This document shows positions 8,660 to 17,948 of a DNA stretch of 39,846 nucleotides, one piece after another. The notes beneath the pieces are model-generated. The model was not told where the DNA came from. It ran no database searches and worked only from the letters and a program-made list of their open reading frames with translations. The translations under genes were made by a program, and so were the position numbers. Origin of the DNA: Candidatus Curtissbacteria bacterium RIFOXYA1_FULL_41_14 (GTDB taxonomy: Bacteria > Patescibacteriota > Microgenomatia > Curtissbacterales > GWA2-41-24); the NCBI GenBank assembly GCA_001775095.1, contig MFCA01000001.1:1-39846 (forward strand), written 5' to 3'. Numbering within the stretch: the stretch's first letter is position 1; every line of letters begins with the position of its first letter.

Positions 8660-9634
8660 ATGGAATTTCAATATCAACACGTCGCCTGCGGTGGTACTTT
8701 CGATCTTTTACACAAAGGCCACAGGGCTTTTCTTCTTTTGGCCTTTAAAAATGCCGAATTTGTCACAATCGGCGTTACTACTGACGTATTTAACAAAAAA
8801 CTAAAAAAAACTCCCTTCCAAAACTACGATCAAAGAAGAAAGGAACTTCTATACTTTCTAAAATTAAAAGAAATGGACAAACGATCAAAAATAATGCCCC
8901 TCTATGATATCTATGGAACAACTCTCACTGATAAAACTATCGAAGCCCTAGTCGCTTCAAAAGAAACTTTAGACGGCGCAGTAGAAATTAATAAGACAAG
9001 AATACAAAGGGAACTCGTTAGACTCCCCCTTATCATCTGTCCGAGAGTGTTAGCCCAAGATAATAAAATACTGTCATCAACAAGAATTAGGGATGGAATA
9101 ATAAACAGGAACGGCCAGAGTTATTCAATGTTTTTAAATGGAGTCGCCAATAAAGCTTTGGCTAACAAAATTCGAAAGAGATTAAAAAAACCTTTAGGTC
9201 CGCTTGTGAAAATAACCAAAGCTTACGCGTCAAAAAATCCCCCATCAATCGCAATCGGCGACATGACAGTCGCAACCTTTCTAAAAAATAAAACTGTACC
9301 GAAAATTTCGATTATAGACTTAGTTGTCAATCGTCAAAAGAAATATGACTGCCCAACCCAGTTAGGATTTGAAAATAAAAATGTTGATTTCACGCTCAAA
9401 AATCCGGCGGGTGTGATTACACAACAATTGGTGCAAATTATGAAAAAAGCAATCAAGGAAAAGAGGCAAAAACTGGTCATTAGAGTTATCGGGGAAGAAG
9501 ATCTGGCAACAATTCCGGCAATTCTTTTAAGCCCTCTCGGTTACTCAATATATTATGGCCAACCTGCTTTAGGTACAATTAAAGTTACAGTAGACGAAAA
9601 AATCAAACAAGACATTTGTGGCATTCTCCTGTGA
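8660..9634 (+). CDS. Fused archaeal-type phosphopantetheine adenylyltransferase + DUF359 (GTP-dependent dephospho-CoA kinase-like)
   Basis: N-terminal ACGGTFDLLHKGHRAFL and ILSSTRIRDG; C-terminal IAIGDMTVATFL..IIDLVVNRQKK, NPAGVIT, GEEDLATIPAILLSPLG..YYGQP. Confidence 0.85.
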   Translation: MEFQYQHVACGGTFDLLHKGHRAFLLLAFKNAEFVTIGVTTDVFNKKLKKTPFQNYDQRRKELLYFLKLKEMDKRSKIMPLYDIYGTTLTDKTIEALVASKETLDGAVEINKTRIQRELVRLPLIICPRVLAQDNKILSSTRIRDGIINRNGQSYSMFLNGVANKALANKIRKRLKKPLGPLVKITKAYASKNPPSIAIGDMTVATFLKNKTVPKISIIDLVVNRQKKYDCPTQLGFENKNVDFTLKNPAGVITQQLVQIMKKAIKEKRQKLVIRVIGEEDLATIPAILLSPLGYSIYYGQPALGTIKVTVDEKIKQDICGILL

Positions 9635-9646
9635 CCGCTCACTTTC

Positions 9647-9677
9647 CCCTATGCGCACTCCCGGAGTGCGCATAGGG
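9647..9677. terminator. 31-nt perfect palindrome, possible terminator or palindromic element
   Basis: CCCTATGCGCACTCC C GGAGTGCGCATAGGG: 15-bp arms, single central base. Confidence 0.5.
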
Positions 9678-9754
9678 TTTGACTTTGCTCACTCCGGGAG
9701 TGCGCTCAGAGCAAGATACCAAATTTCACAAATTCATCTTTCTCTGTTAAACTT

Positions 9755-10189
9755 TTGACTAACTTGAAAATATTAATCAGTTTTTTAGGAAAATACGCAC
9801 TTTACCTGGCTCTTTTGCAAGCTTGGGTCGCCACCTTAGGGAGCCTTTATTATTCAGAAATCCAAAAACTTGAACCCTGTGTACTTTGCTGGTGGCAAAG
9901 AATCTTTATGTACCCGATAATTATCATCTTGGCCGTCGGCATGCTCCGCAAGGATAAAAACGTTGTCTTCTACGTGCTTCCAATGGCAATTATTGGTGCC
10001 GCAATAGCCTTTTACCAATATCTTTTACAGTTCACACCACTTGCTGAAGTTAACCCGATAGTGTGTACCACGGTATCATGCGAAGAAATCCAGGTCGCTT
10101 ATTTTGGCTTTATCACAATTCCATTTCTTTCCTTTCTGGGTTTTGTTGCAATCACGGCACTGATGCTGATAAAATTACGAACTAAATGA
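9755..10189 (+). CDS. dsbB: Disulfide bond formation protein B
   Basis: TTG start; four TM-like segments; LEPCVLCWWQRIFMYP (CxxC) and second Cys pair. Confidence 0.88.
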   Translation: MTNLKILISFLGKYALYLALLQAWVATLGSLYYSEIQKLEPCVLCWWQRIFMYPIIIILAVGMLRKDKNVVFYVLPMAIIGAAIAFYQYLLQFTPLAEVNPIVCTTVSCEEIQVAYFGFITIPFLSFLGFVAITALMLIKLRTK

Positions 10190-10833
10190 GTGCTGAAAAG
10201 AAATTTCTTATCGGAATCGGCCTGGTAACTCTCATTCTGGTTGCTTTCGGCGTTTTCTTTCTTGGCAAACAGGGTGCGACCCCACAGGTTGAATCGGCAA
10301 CAGTCCAAAGCGTGCTTGAACAACAAGCCCGCTGGACTAAAGGCAACCCCGATGCTCCTGTTAAAATTATCGAATTTGCTGATTTTGAATGCCCTGCGTG
10401 CGCTACGGTCAATCCAATTGTCCAGCAGGTAGTCGCCGAAAATCAAGACAAAGTCTATTATTCTTACAGAAATTATCCTCTTCCTTCGCATATAAATTCC
10501 AAGATTGCCGCTCAAGCCGCCGAAGCGTCAGGACTCCAGAGTAAATATTGGGAAATGACTGATCTTCTTTTCAAAAAACAAAATGACTGGATTACTTCTA
10601 CAAATCCGAAAGATTTATTTACTTCTTACGGCCAAGAATTGGGCCTCGACATTGAAAAATTTAAAAGCGACCTTGAAACGTCGATAGCTGTGGTTAATCA
10701 GGATTATGCAGACGGTAATAAGATTGGAATTCAAGCAACTCCGACCTTTTTTATTAATGGAGAGAAATATGAAGGCGCAATGCAAAAATTACAGTTTCAG
10801 GAAATAATTAACAAGGCTAGTACTTCAGAATAA
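10186..10833 (+). CDS. DsbA-family thioredoxin-fold oxidoreductase
   Basis: N-terminal TM; FADFECPACATVNP (CPAC); GIQATPTFFINGEKYEGA. Confidence 0.93.
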   Translation: MSAEKKFLIGIGLVTLILVAFGVFFLGKQGATPQVESATVQSVLEQQARWTKGNPDAPVKIIEFADFECPACATVNPIVQQVVAENQDKVYYSYRNYPLPSHINSKIAAQAAEASGLQSKYWEMTDLLFKKQNDWITSTNPKDLFTSYGQELGLDIEKFKSDLETSIAVVNQDYADGNKIGIQATPTFFINGEKYEGAMQKLQFQEIINKASTSE

Positions 10834-11101
10834 CCTTTCCTACAATTTGGCTGAATTTAATAGACCCCATCCTTGAGCTCATTTGTTTATTATCCCCGTT
10901 GACAAAAAAGTACCCGCGTTTACTTTCCGCAACTCTTTTTATATAGAATGTTCCCTGCTTTTGAAAAACGACCGCATCTCCGGCTTTAGGAACTATCCAA
11001 TTAAAAGTCATCACATGATCGCCGGTATGATAACTCGGCTCCATACTTTTGTCATGAACAATAAAGCGGGAAATGGGGAAAAATTTACTTGGGATAGACA
11101 A
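10817..11101 (-). CDS. S24/S26-type peptidase, putative Ni-SOD maturation protease
   Basis: VHDKSMEPSYHTGDHVMTF...GDAVVFQKQGTFYIKRV, VNGDN; likely TTG start overlapping the sodN 3' end. Confidence 0.75.
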   Translation of the reverse strand: MSIPSKFFPISRFIVHDKSMEPSYHTGDHVMTFNWIVPKAGDAVVFQKQGTFYIKRVAESKRGYFFVNGDNKQMSSRMGSIKFSQIVGKVILKY

Positions 11102-11582
11102 TTTCACCTTCGGTCGGGTAACCTGACTTAACTCGGATGGTTTCGCGGCCCTTTGTTTCCCAGAAAATCTGGGCAAATTTTTGGACAGATGCGAGTAACT
11201 GATTGGCTGCGTCCAAATCAACCTCTTGCCTGGCTTTTGAGGCTTGCTTCATGATATTAAAAACCAAATCGTGAAGGTCTTTATAGTTATCAATATGTTC
11301 CGGCTTAAAATAATCGCCCCAGATAATACGTACCTGATGCTTTATTAGCTCTGCATGTTCCTCCTTAACTTTTTGAAGTCTTGATACCTGATGTACAAAC
11401 TTCTTCCGATCCTCAACTTTTTCTGACGCGAGTTCTAACTCGTTTATCATGCTAGTCATCCTGATTACAGTATGAGCCGCCATTTGAGCCTCATGAGGAT
11501 CATAAATGCCGCAGGGAATATCGCAGTGAGCGTAAGCAATAGCAGGTTTAAAAATTAAATCAGCAAGTCTTAATAAATACAT
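11085..11582 (-). CDS. sodN: Nickel-dependent superoxide dismutase
   Basis: AYAHCDIPCGIYDPHEAQMAAHTVIRM carries the Ni-hook HCxxPCGxY; helical remainder. Confidence 0.92.
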   Translation of the reverse strand: MYLLRLADLIFKPAIAYAHCDIPCGIYDPHEAQMAAHTVIRMTSMINELELASEKVEDRKKFVHQVSRLQKVKEEHAELIKHQVRIIWGDYFKPEHIDNYKDLHDLVFNIMKQASKARQEVDLDAANQLLASVQKFAQIFWETKGRETIRVKSGYPTEGEIVYPK

Positions 11583-11664
11583 AGGCTGAAATTTATACCA
11601 AGTGGAAAATTAATTTGCAATAGGCAAAATCAGGTAACACCCCCGGGGGTGAGCCATATGCTAA

Positions 11665-12327
11665 CTAGGAGCCCAGGAGATAATTCTTGGCAATTTTAAT
11701 ACCAGTTGGCAAAAGCTTCTTTACAGACAGAAATCCCAAAACATTATTCATTAAAAGATACGAAGCGCTGATTCCTAAAGTAAATATTGACCTTTCAAAA
11801 ATGACTACCGGAATCAGTGAAATCCAAACACTAGAAGGCAAATTAAATGCGTATAGAAAGGCAATACTGCCTACAGAGTGCATCGTAAAGGTTGTACCCA
11901 AACTTTTGGCTATCAAAAAACGGTCACGAAACCGCCAAGCTAAAAAGGGAATCAGCCAAAAAGAACTGTAAAACCAGGCAGCCCGACCTTCAGGATGCAG
12001 ATTAAAAGCAAGTATCGCCAAAGCCGGAACAATTAAAACTTGGCGGTCTTTTCTGGCAAAAAACCAAATCCCAAACATGATTGGAAAAAGGCGGATAATT
12101 GAGGCTCTATCAATTGAGGAAAAACCATGAACTGCCAAATTCAAAATCTGCATCAAAAAAACCGAGATAATGCCAAGGGGAGTACCTAGAAAAGCTCCTG
12201 AAACAGGCGCAAGCAAGTCAAAAAGAGTAAACCTCGCATCTGACCCGACAATCTCGTTAACAGGAACCTGAAGTGCCCCAAACCCTAAGACTGTGAATAA
12301 AACTATAAAAACAAGTTTACTTTTCAT
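11665..12327 (-). CDS. Multi-pass membrane protein, hypothetical
   Basis: Several hydrophobic segments; start placed at MKSKLVF. Confidence 0.6.
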   Translation of the reverse strand: MKSKLVFIVLFTVLGFGALQVPVNEIVGSDARFTLFDLLAPVSGAFLGTPLGIISVFLMQILNLAVHGFSSIDRASIIRLFPIMFGIWFFARKDRQVLIVPALAILAFNLHPEGRAAWFYSSFWLIPFLAWRFRDRFLIAKSLGTTFTMHSVGSIAFLYAFNLPSSVWISLIPVVIFERSIFTLGISASYLLMNNVLGFLSVKKLLPTGIKIAKNYLLGS

Positions 12328-12460
12328 GAGCTTGTCATTTATATAATACCAGGCTGCGGAAAACAACCCCAATTGAGCAGAAGACGATGGCCTCGCCAAA
12401 GGCGGGCGAGCTTTACAGAAACTAGCCTTATGAAAACTTTTTTAAAGCTGTTAATCATAT

Positions 12461-13807
12461 TTATACGTGTTGAATTTTTGAAGAAACTCGCTCTTCAGTA
12501 ATCCGTTTTGCTGCAATAAAGCGATTTACTACCTTATATTGTGATATCACAATGAAAACAATGAATGCAATCAGTATTTGATTTGTAATCGCTCCAAGCG
12601 CAAGTAGTAAAAGTCGAGCATCTCTTTTAAAAGAAACATCTCTCGTTTTTAATTTTACTCCAGTGATTACGGCAAATTTACTTGACATATAGTCTTGAAG
12701 AATATCAGCAAGTAACACAAAAATTGCTATCGGTAAAATAAAATTATTACCGGTAATAATCCAATATCCATACGCCATACCCGCAATTACTATTGCATCC
12801 ACATACCTATCCAATATCGGATCTATCCATTTACCCCAATTAGTGCCCATGAACTTAAGCCTGGACAGTTCTCCATCAATTCCGTCGACTATTGACAAAA
12901 GTTGGATCATCAATCCGCCAAAAACAAACCAAGGATAACCGCCTTTAGCTAAAATGAAAAATGTAAATATCGCCAAAAAGGGAATTATAAATGAAATTAT
13001 ATTAGGGGTAAGAGGGGTGTGTATAAGAAATTTCGTCATAAAAGTTGAAACTTTTCTGTTTAACAATTTTGAAATATTTCCATCTGCGGCTTTAGTTAAA
13101 CTTGCCAAAAGTTTTTTCTCGGCAAATTTTATGTCTTTATAAGTATCACAATCCGCCCAGAAGTTACCCCTATTATTAAATGTTCTTAAATTACCTTTTT
13201 GAACAAAAACGTTTACGCCATTAGTTAAGGAATTTTTACCTATGCTTGTGGTTTTTTCGAGGGCTTTAAAAATATGGGGTGAGCAAAAAAACATGCCTGT
13301 ATCAAAGGCATTATAATTTACAATATGCTTTCCAATATTTGTTACTTTACCCATTTTAACCATAACTTTTGTTGTATCTTTAATATCAAGCGAAGATTTT
13401 AAATTATGATCTATTGCAAGTGCGCATTCATTCTTTTTCAATTTTAATCTTTGAAGTTTTTTCAAGGTTGAGGGATCAAAAACATGATCGCTCATAAGTA
13501 GTACAAAATTTTCCTTAAAATATTTTTTGGCAAGGAGCGCGGAAATTCCGTTTGCTTTTTCCCAATTGTTATTGTGGACGTAAGAAATGAAAACATTATA
13601 TTTTTTTCCGTTGCCTAGGAATCCCCGAAGATCCTTACCTTTGTACCCGGTAACTATTACAAATTCGTTGATACCTGCTTCTTTTGCACCTAAGATCACC
13701 CGCTCAATAATCTTTAAACCCAAAAGCGGCATAAGCGACTTATGTCGCCCCCGTGTCACCGGCTGCATTCGTGTGCCGTTTCCGGCTGCTAAAATTAACG
13801 CTTTCAT
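12461..13807 (-). CDS. Bifunctional nucleotidyltransferase / CDP-alcohol phosphatidyltransferase (IPCT-DIPPS-like)
   Basis: MKALILAAGNGTRMQPVTRGRHKSLMPL plus DGIDGELSRLKFMGTNWGKWIDPILDRYVD (CDP-alcohol transferase motif). Confidence 0.85.
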   Translation of the reverse strand: MKALILAAGNGTRMQPVTRGRHKSLMPLLGLKIIERVILGAKEAGINEFVIVTGYKGKDLRGFLGNGKKYNVFISYVHNNNWEKANGISALLAKKYFKENFVLLMSDHVFDPSTLKKLQRLKLKKNECALAIDHNLKSSLDIKDTTKVMVKMGKVTNIGKHIVNYNAFDTGMFFCSPHIFKALEKTTSIGKNSLTNGVNVFVQKGNLRTFNNRGNFWADCDTYKDIKFAEKKLLASLTKAADGNISKLLNRKVSTFMTKFLIHTPLTPNIISFIIPFLAIFTFFILAKGGYPWFVFGGLMIQLLSIVDGIDGELSRLKFMGTNWGKWIDPILDRYVDAIVIAGMAYGYWIITGNNFILPIAIFVLLADILQDYMSSKFAVITGVKLKTRDVSFKRDARLLLLALGAITNQILIAFIVFIVISQYKVVNRFIAAKRITEERVSSKIQHV

Positions 13808-14031
13808 ATTTTTTTTATATGTTAGTAATAAAAAACTGACATTCAAAAATGCCCAATTTTTCAATTCCTGGCAGGTAATAATTTAAGAGTTACTCTATTC
13901 TAAAAAGGAGATTGCTATGAAAGAGTAAATATAAATCCTTTTATTAATGATCTATGAAATTAAAGTTGGTGTATTATAACAGAAATGAGCACAGCGACCA
14001 ACTATAGGCTTGAGTGTGCGATGGTATTCGG

Positions 14032-14146
14032 GTCGGACTCCGAAAATTGTTTAATGATAACAATGAGGAGGTCATCGACTCTGAAGAGTCCCAGACTCTG
14101 AAGAGCTAAATTGCTAGCGTTTCAGCTTGAGGCGTTAAATAATTAC
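14032..14146 (+). repeat. Cassette-boundary repeat copy A
   Basis: TTTAATGATAACAATGAGGAGGTCATCGACTCTGAAGAGTCCCAGACTCTGAAGAGCTAAATTGCTAGCGTTTCAGCTTGAGGC; shared with B, C and D. Confidence 0.85.
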
Positions 14147-14198
14147 TTAAAAGTAAATTTCCTTATAGCCATTGACAAATAAACCTCATGAATTTATT

Positions 14199-14218
14199 AT
14201 ATGAATATAAGTTCATAT
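14199..14218. promoter_or_regulatory. Candidate ArsR operator
   Basis: ATATGAA-TATAAG-TTCATAT inverted repeat overlapping the arsR start region. Confidence 0.6.
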
Positions 14219-14527
14219 AAGTGTTGTCAATCTGAAACAGTTAATAAGAAAAAAATTTCTTCACTTTCTTCTATATTAAAACTAGTCGGAGATGAAAGTA
14301 GATTAAAAATCTTGTGTATTCTACGGCAGGGTGAGCATTGTGTTTGTGAGATTATTCAGCATTTAGAGCTATCTCAAACTCTAATTTCCCATCATCTAAA
14401 AGACTTAAAAGATGCAGGCTTGGTAAGTAACCGAAAAGATAACCGATGGAACCATTATTCATTAACAGAAGAAGGGCAAAAAATAGTAAATCTGATTTTC
14501 CAAATTGAAGAAAGGAGGAATAAATGA
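14201..14527 (+). CDS. ArsR-family transcriptional regulator
   Basis: DESRLKILCILRQGEHCVCEIIQHLELSQTLISHHLKDLKDAGLV; CVC metal-binding box. Confidence 0.93.
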   Translation: MNISSYKCCQSETVNKKKISSLSSILKLVGDESRLKILCILRQGEHCVCEIIQHLELSQTLISHHLKDLKDAGLVSNRKDNRWNHYSLTEEGQKIVNLIFQIEERRNK

Positions 14528-14820
14528 CTATACAAGTCTTAGGTTCTGGTTGCCCGACATGTAAAAAGTTACACCAGCTAACTCAACAAGCAGTTAAAGA
14601 GCTCGGATTAAAAGACGATGTGGAATACATTACTGATGTAGCAAAACTGATTGAAATGGGCGTCATGCAAAGTCCGGTACTTGCAGTAGATAGCAAGCCA
14701 GTACTGGTTGGCTTTGTGCCAAGTATTGAAAAGATAAAAGAAACTATTAAAACCGGGCAAGCTAATAATCAGGATTGTTGTAAAGATAAAGATTGTGACT
14801 GCAACCCAGGTTGTTGCTAG
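14524..14820 (+). CDS. Thioredoxin-fold redox-active disulfide protein with Cys-rich tail
   Basis: GSGCPTCKKLHQLTQQAV; MQSPVLAVDSKPV; tail DCCKDKDCDCNPGCC. Confidence 0.9.
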   Translation: MTIQVLGSGCPTCKKLHQLTQQAVKELGLKDDVEYITDVAKLIEMGVMQSPVLAVDSKPVLVGFVPSIEKIKETIKTGQANNQDCCKDKDCDCNPGCC

Positions 14821-14830
14821 TCAGTAAATT

Positions 14831-15796
14831 ATGGATATATTCTACCCAGTTGCGTGGTTTACTCACTGGTTTAATTTCAGTGTACTTAGATTAGAAGAAA
14901 GCTCCTTATTAGGTGAAGCAGTTAATTTCTTTATTTATGACAGTATAAAGATATTTATTCTTCTTTTCGGAATTATTTTTTTAGTGACTTTTATCCGCTC
15001 ATATTTACCTCCTGAAAAAATTAAAAAGATCTTGGCCAGAAGATTTGAATTTATCGGCAACATCTTAGCTGCCCTCTTTGGTATTATCACTCCGTTTTGT
15101 TCATGCTCTGCCGTACCCTTATTCATTGGATTTGTAGAAAGCGGTGTGCCTTTAGGAGTTACTTTTTCCTATCTTATCTCTGCGCCAATGGTTAATGAAG
15201 TAGCAGCAGTAATGCTCTTGGGGCTTTTTGGACCTACTATAGCCTTTCTTTATATAGCTTCAGGAGTAACTATTGCTATTATTGTTGGCTTTATCTTAGG
15301 AAAGCTAAAACTTGAACATCTAGTTGAAGATTATGTCTGGAAAATTAAAGCAGGAGATGACAATCAGGTAATTAAACTGACAATTAAAGAAAGGGTTGTG
15401 GACTCGCTTCGTTATACCAAAGACTTAGTTAAAAAGGTTTTTCCTTATGTACTTCTGGGAGTTGGGTTGGGTTCTATTATTCATGGCTATGCTCCTGAAA
15501 ATTTGCTTACTCAGATTGCAGGAAAGAATAATTTGTTTGCTGTCCCCATAGCCGTGGCAATTGGAGTACCACTTTATTCTAATGCTGCCGGAACAATTCC
15601 TATCGTTAAATCCTTAATTGAAAAAGGATTACCTCTTGGTACTTCTCTGTCTTTTATGATGGCTGTTACGGCTCTTTCCTTGCCGGAAATGATTATTTTG
15701 AGAAAGGTCTTAAAGCCAAAACTACTTGCTATTTATATAACAATACTTACTTTAGGGATAATGTTTACAGGATTTGTTTTTAACACTATTTTGTAA
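14831..15796 (+). CDS. Permease (UPF0718/ArsP-like)
   Basis: TPFCSCSAVPLFIGFVESGVPLGVTFSYLISAPMVNEVA; second half VPLYSNAAGTIPIVKSLIEKGLPLGTSLSFMMA. Confidence 0.9.
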   Translation: MDIFYPVAWFTHWFNFSVLRLEESSLLGEAVNFFIYDSIKIFILLFGIIFLVTFIRSYLPPEKIKKILARRFEFIGNILAALFGIITPFCSCSAVPLFIGFVESGVPLGVTFSYLISAPMVNEVAAVMLLGLFGPTIAFLYIASGVTIAIIVGFILGKLKLEHLVEDYVWKIKAGDDNQVIKLTIKERVVDSLRYTKDLVKKVFPYVLLGVGLGSIIHGYAPENLLTQIAGKNNLFAVPIAVAIGVPLYSNAAGTIPIVKSLIEKGLPLGTSLSFMMAVTALSLPEMIILRKVLKPKLLAIYITILTLGIMFTGFVFNTIL

Positions 15797-15873
15797 GAAG
15801 TTAGAACTTCTTTTTTCTTTTATATAAAGGCAGGATACCGAATCTTGCCGTCCCTGATAGACTATAGGATTAT

Positions 15874-16083
15874 GAGCGAGTGATGTCTTCGACTCTGAGG
15901 GATGAGTCCTCAGGTCTTCGACGGTGAGCTCAGTCGAATCGCTCAGACTCGAATGAGGTACGGGGCTCGAACCTACACGAGCTTTTTAATGATAATTCTA
16001 AGGAGGTCATCGACTCTGAAGAGTCTCAGACTCAGAAGAGCTAAATTGCTAGCGTTGCAACTGGAAACTCTTAACAATTACCT
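15874..16083 (+). repeat. Cassette-boundary repeat copy B (long form)
   Basis: Shares about 76 identical nt with copy D (GATGTCTTCGACTCTGAGGGATGAGTCC...CTCGAATGAGG), then the common core. Confidence 0.88.
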
Positions 16084-16138
16084 GAGCAAACCTACTTTTG
16101 TTATATGACAAAATATATGCTTATATGGTAATATACCA

Positions 16139-16420
16139 ATGAGCACTTTCGAATGGGACGAGACTAAAAATGATGAAAACTTACGCAAGCACGGAGTTGA
16201 GTTTGAAACTGCACAATATGCGTTTATAGATAAAAAACGAGTAATTGCAAAAGATATTGCTCACAGCAAAGGCGAGAAACGCTACTATTGTTTCGGAAAA
16301 GTGAAGGGAGGTGTTTTAACTGTCCGATTTACATACCGCCAGAACCGCATTCGGATAATCGGAGCAGGTTTCTGGAGAAGGGGCAAAAATATTTATGAAA
16401 AAAGCAATCAAATACAGTGA
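16139..16420 (+). CDS. brnT: BrnT-family toxin
   Basis: FEWDETKNDENLRKHGVEFETAQYAF...RFTYRQNRIRIIGAGFWRRGK. Confidence 0.92.
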   Translation: MSTFEWDETKNDENLRKHGVEFETAQYAFIDKKRVIAKDIAHSKGEKRYYCFGKVKGGVLTVRFTYRQNRIRIIGAGFWRRGKNIYEKSNQIQ

Positions 16421-16622
16421 CGAACCGCTAGAAGCACGTGTTATAAACGACTTCCTACCAAGCCCTGAAAATCTAATCCTTAGGGAGAAAAAAAGGAGAG
16501 TAACGATAACTCTCACGGAGAAAAGTCTGGACTTTTTTAAAGGTGCTGCCAAAAAACACGGTGCATCTTATCAAGCTATGATACGACGCCTGATCGACTA
16601 CTACGTTGCAAATCAAGCTTAA
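16395..16622 (+). CDS. brnA: BrnA-family antitoxin
   Basis: Overlaps brnT; VTITLTEKSLDFFKGAAKKHGASYQAMIRRLIDYYV. Confidence 0.9.
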   Translation: MKKAIKYSDEPLEARVINDFLPSPENLILREKKRRVTITLTEKSLDFFKGAAKKHGASYQAMIRRLIDYYVANQA

Positions 16623-16680
16623 ATTCACCGTATTAACAAACAAGACGATATTCAGGTTTCAATCCTGAGTTTGTCAAAAG

Positions 16681-16802
16681 ATCGGACTACAAGATTTGTT
16701 CAATGATAACAATGAGGAGGTCATCGACTCTGAAGAGTCTCAGACTCAGAAGAGCTAAATTGCTAGCGATGCAACTTGAGACATTGGAAAATCACCTAAA
16801 TA
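16681..16802 (+). repeat. Cassette-boundary repeat copy C
   Basis: TTCAATGATAACAATGAGGAGGTCATCGACTCTGAAGAGTCTCAGACTCAGAAGAGCTAAATTGCTAGCGATGCAACTTGAG. Confidence 0.85.
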
Positions 16803-17948
16803 CTATTCTTGTTTAGCGACATTATCTTCAAGTACATTCCTCAGCTCATCTTCGCATACCTCTATAGAGGTATGCCCTTCGACCTTTGATGATTCTACAC
16901 CAAAAGGCAAAACTAGCTTTATTCCTGAGACTCGCTTTTTGTCGTGTCTCGTGTTAGCTATTACTTGTTCCAAATCGATATTTGTTGGAACTTTTGTTCT
17001 CAAACCTGCTCTTTCTGTTAAGGATATTAAAGACTGGCGTTCTTGCTGTGTCCAAATTCCCATTGCGACACCGATTTGTGTTTCAATACACATTCCAATA
17101 GCTACAGCTTCGCCGTGAGAAATTTCATAACTCGATGCTTCCTCAACGCCATGTCCTATTGTGTGTCCAAAATTTAACACTTGCCTTACACCAAAATCTT
17201 CAGGGTCTTCTTGAACAAGCTCCACTTTGATCGCGACGCAATCTGCTATAACCTCGCTTAGCTTATCAATATTCAAAGCTAAAAGAGCGTCTAAGTTACG
17301 GTTAATTTTTTCAAAAAGTTCATGGTCTATTGCACCATACTTAATTATTTCTCCTAAACCGCTTCTAATTTCACTCTCCGGCAAGGTTCTTAATAGCTGG
17401 GGGTCAACAAAAGTGGCAAACGGGTGATAAAAAGTCCCCAACATATTCTTTACAAATCTTATATCAATGCCAACTTTTCCCCCGATAGAACTATCGACTT
17501 GGGCTAACAGAGTCGTCGGGACTTGTACGTAAGCAATTCCTCTCCTATAAGTTGCGGCAACAAAACCGGCCAAATCGCCTATTACACCCCCGCCTAACGC
17601 AACAACAACCGTATGTCTTGTATATTCACCTTCCTCCAGTTGAGAAGCAACCTCTTCATAAGATTGAATACTTTTTGAACCTTCACCCTCTTTAATCGGT
17701 GGCAGCACTGCTATATTTAGACCAGACGCCCTGAATCTTTCAACCAAATCCTCTCCATACAACCCTGCTACGGTTTCATCGGTAACGATAGCAAATCTCC
17801 ACCCTTTACCATGCAGATTACGATAAATTTCTTCTCGTCCTTTTAGATAATCAGGCATTTGCTCTAAAATGTTAGCTCCCACAAAAATCTCCGGTGTTTG
17901 AGTTTTTGTAAGATCCAATTCAAAATGTCTTTCTTTGTCTGGAGACAT
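16803..17948 (-). CDS. aroB: 3-dehydroquinate synthase
   Basis: VVALGGGVIGDLAGFVAATYRRGIAYVQVPTTLLAQVDSSIGGKVGID; GLGEIIKYG; NFGHTIGHGVE. Confidence 0.95.
   Translation of the reverse strand: MSPDKERHFELDLTKTQTPEIFVGANILEQMPDYLKGREEIYRNLHGKGWRFAIVTDETVAGLYGEDLVERFRASGLNIAVLPPIKEGEGSKSIQSYEEVASQLEEGEYTRHTVVVALGGGVIGDLAGFVAATYRRGIAYVQVPTTLLAQVDSSIGGKVGIDIRFVKNMLGTFYHPFATFVDPQLLRTLPESEIRSGLGEIIKYGAIDHELFEKINRNLDALLALNIDKLSEVIADCVAIKVELVQEDPEDFGVRQVLNFGHTIGHGVEEASSYEISHGEAVAIGMCIETQIGVAMGIWTQQERQSLISLTERAGLRTKVPTNIDLEQVIANTRHDKKRVSGIKLVLPFGVESSKVEGHTSIEVCEDELRNVLEDNVAKQE

Noticed and set aside
10099-10515. Minus ORF opposite dsbB/dsbA
   Set aside because: Antisense to two well-supported genes.
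11638-11651. CACCCCCGGGGGTG perfect palindrome
   Set aside because: Short, GC-only and lacking a loop or other copies in the window; not enough to call a feature.
14172-14200. TTGACA-N17-TATTAT as the arsR promoter
   Set aside because: Predicted start would fall at or after the annotated ATG, so promoter and start codon conflict; only the inverted repeat is reported.
15902-16108. 68-aa ORF in repeat B
   Set aside because: Lies entirely within the compound repeat; codes across palindromes and switches from the relic-peptide frame.
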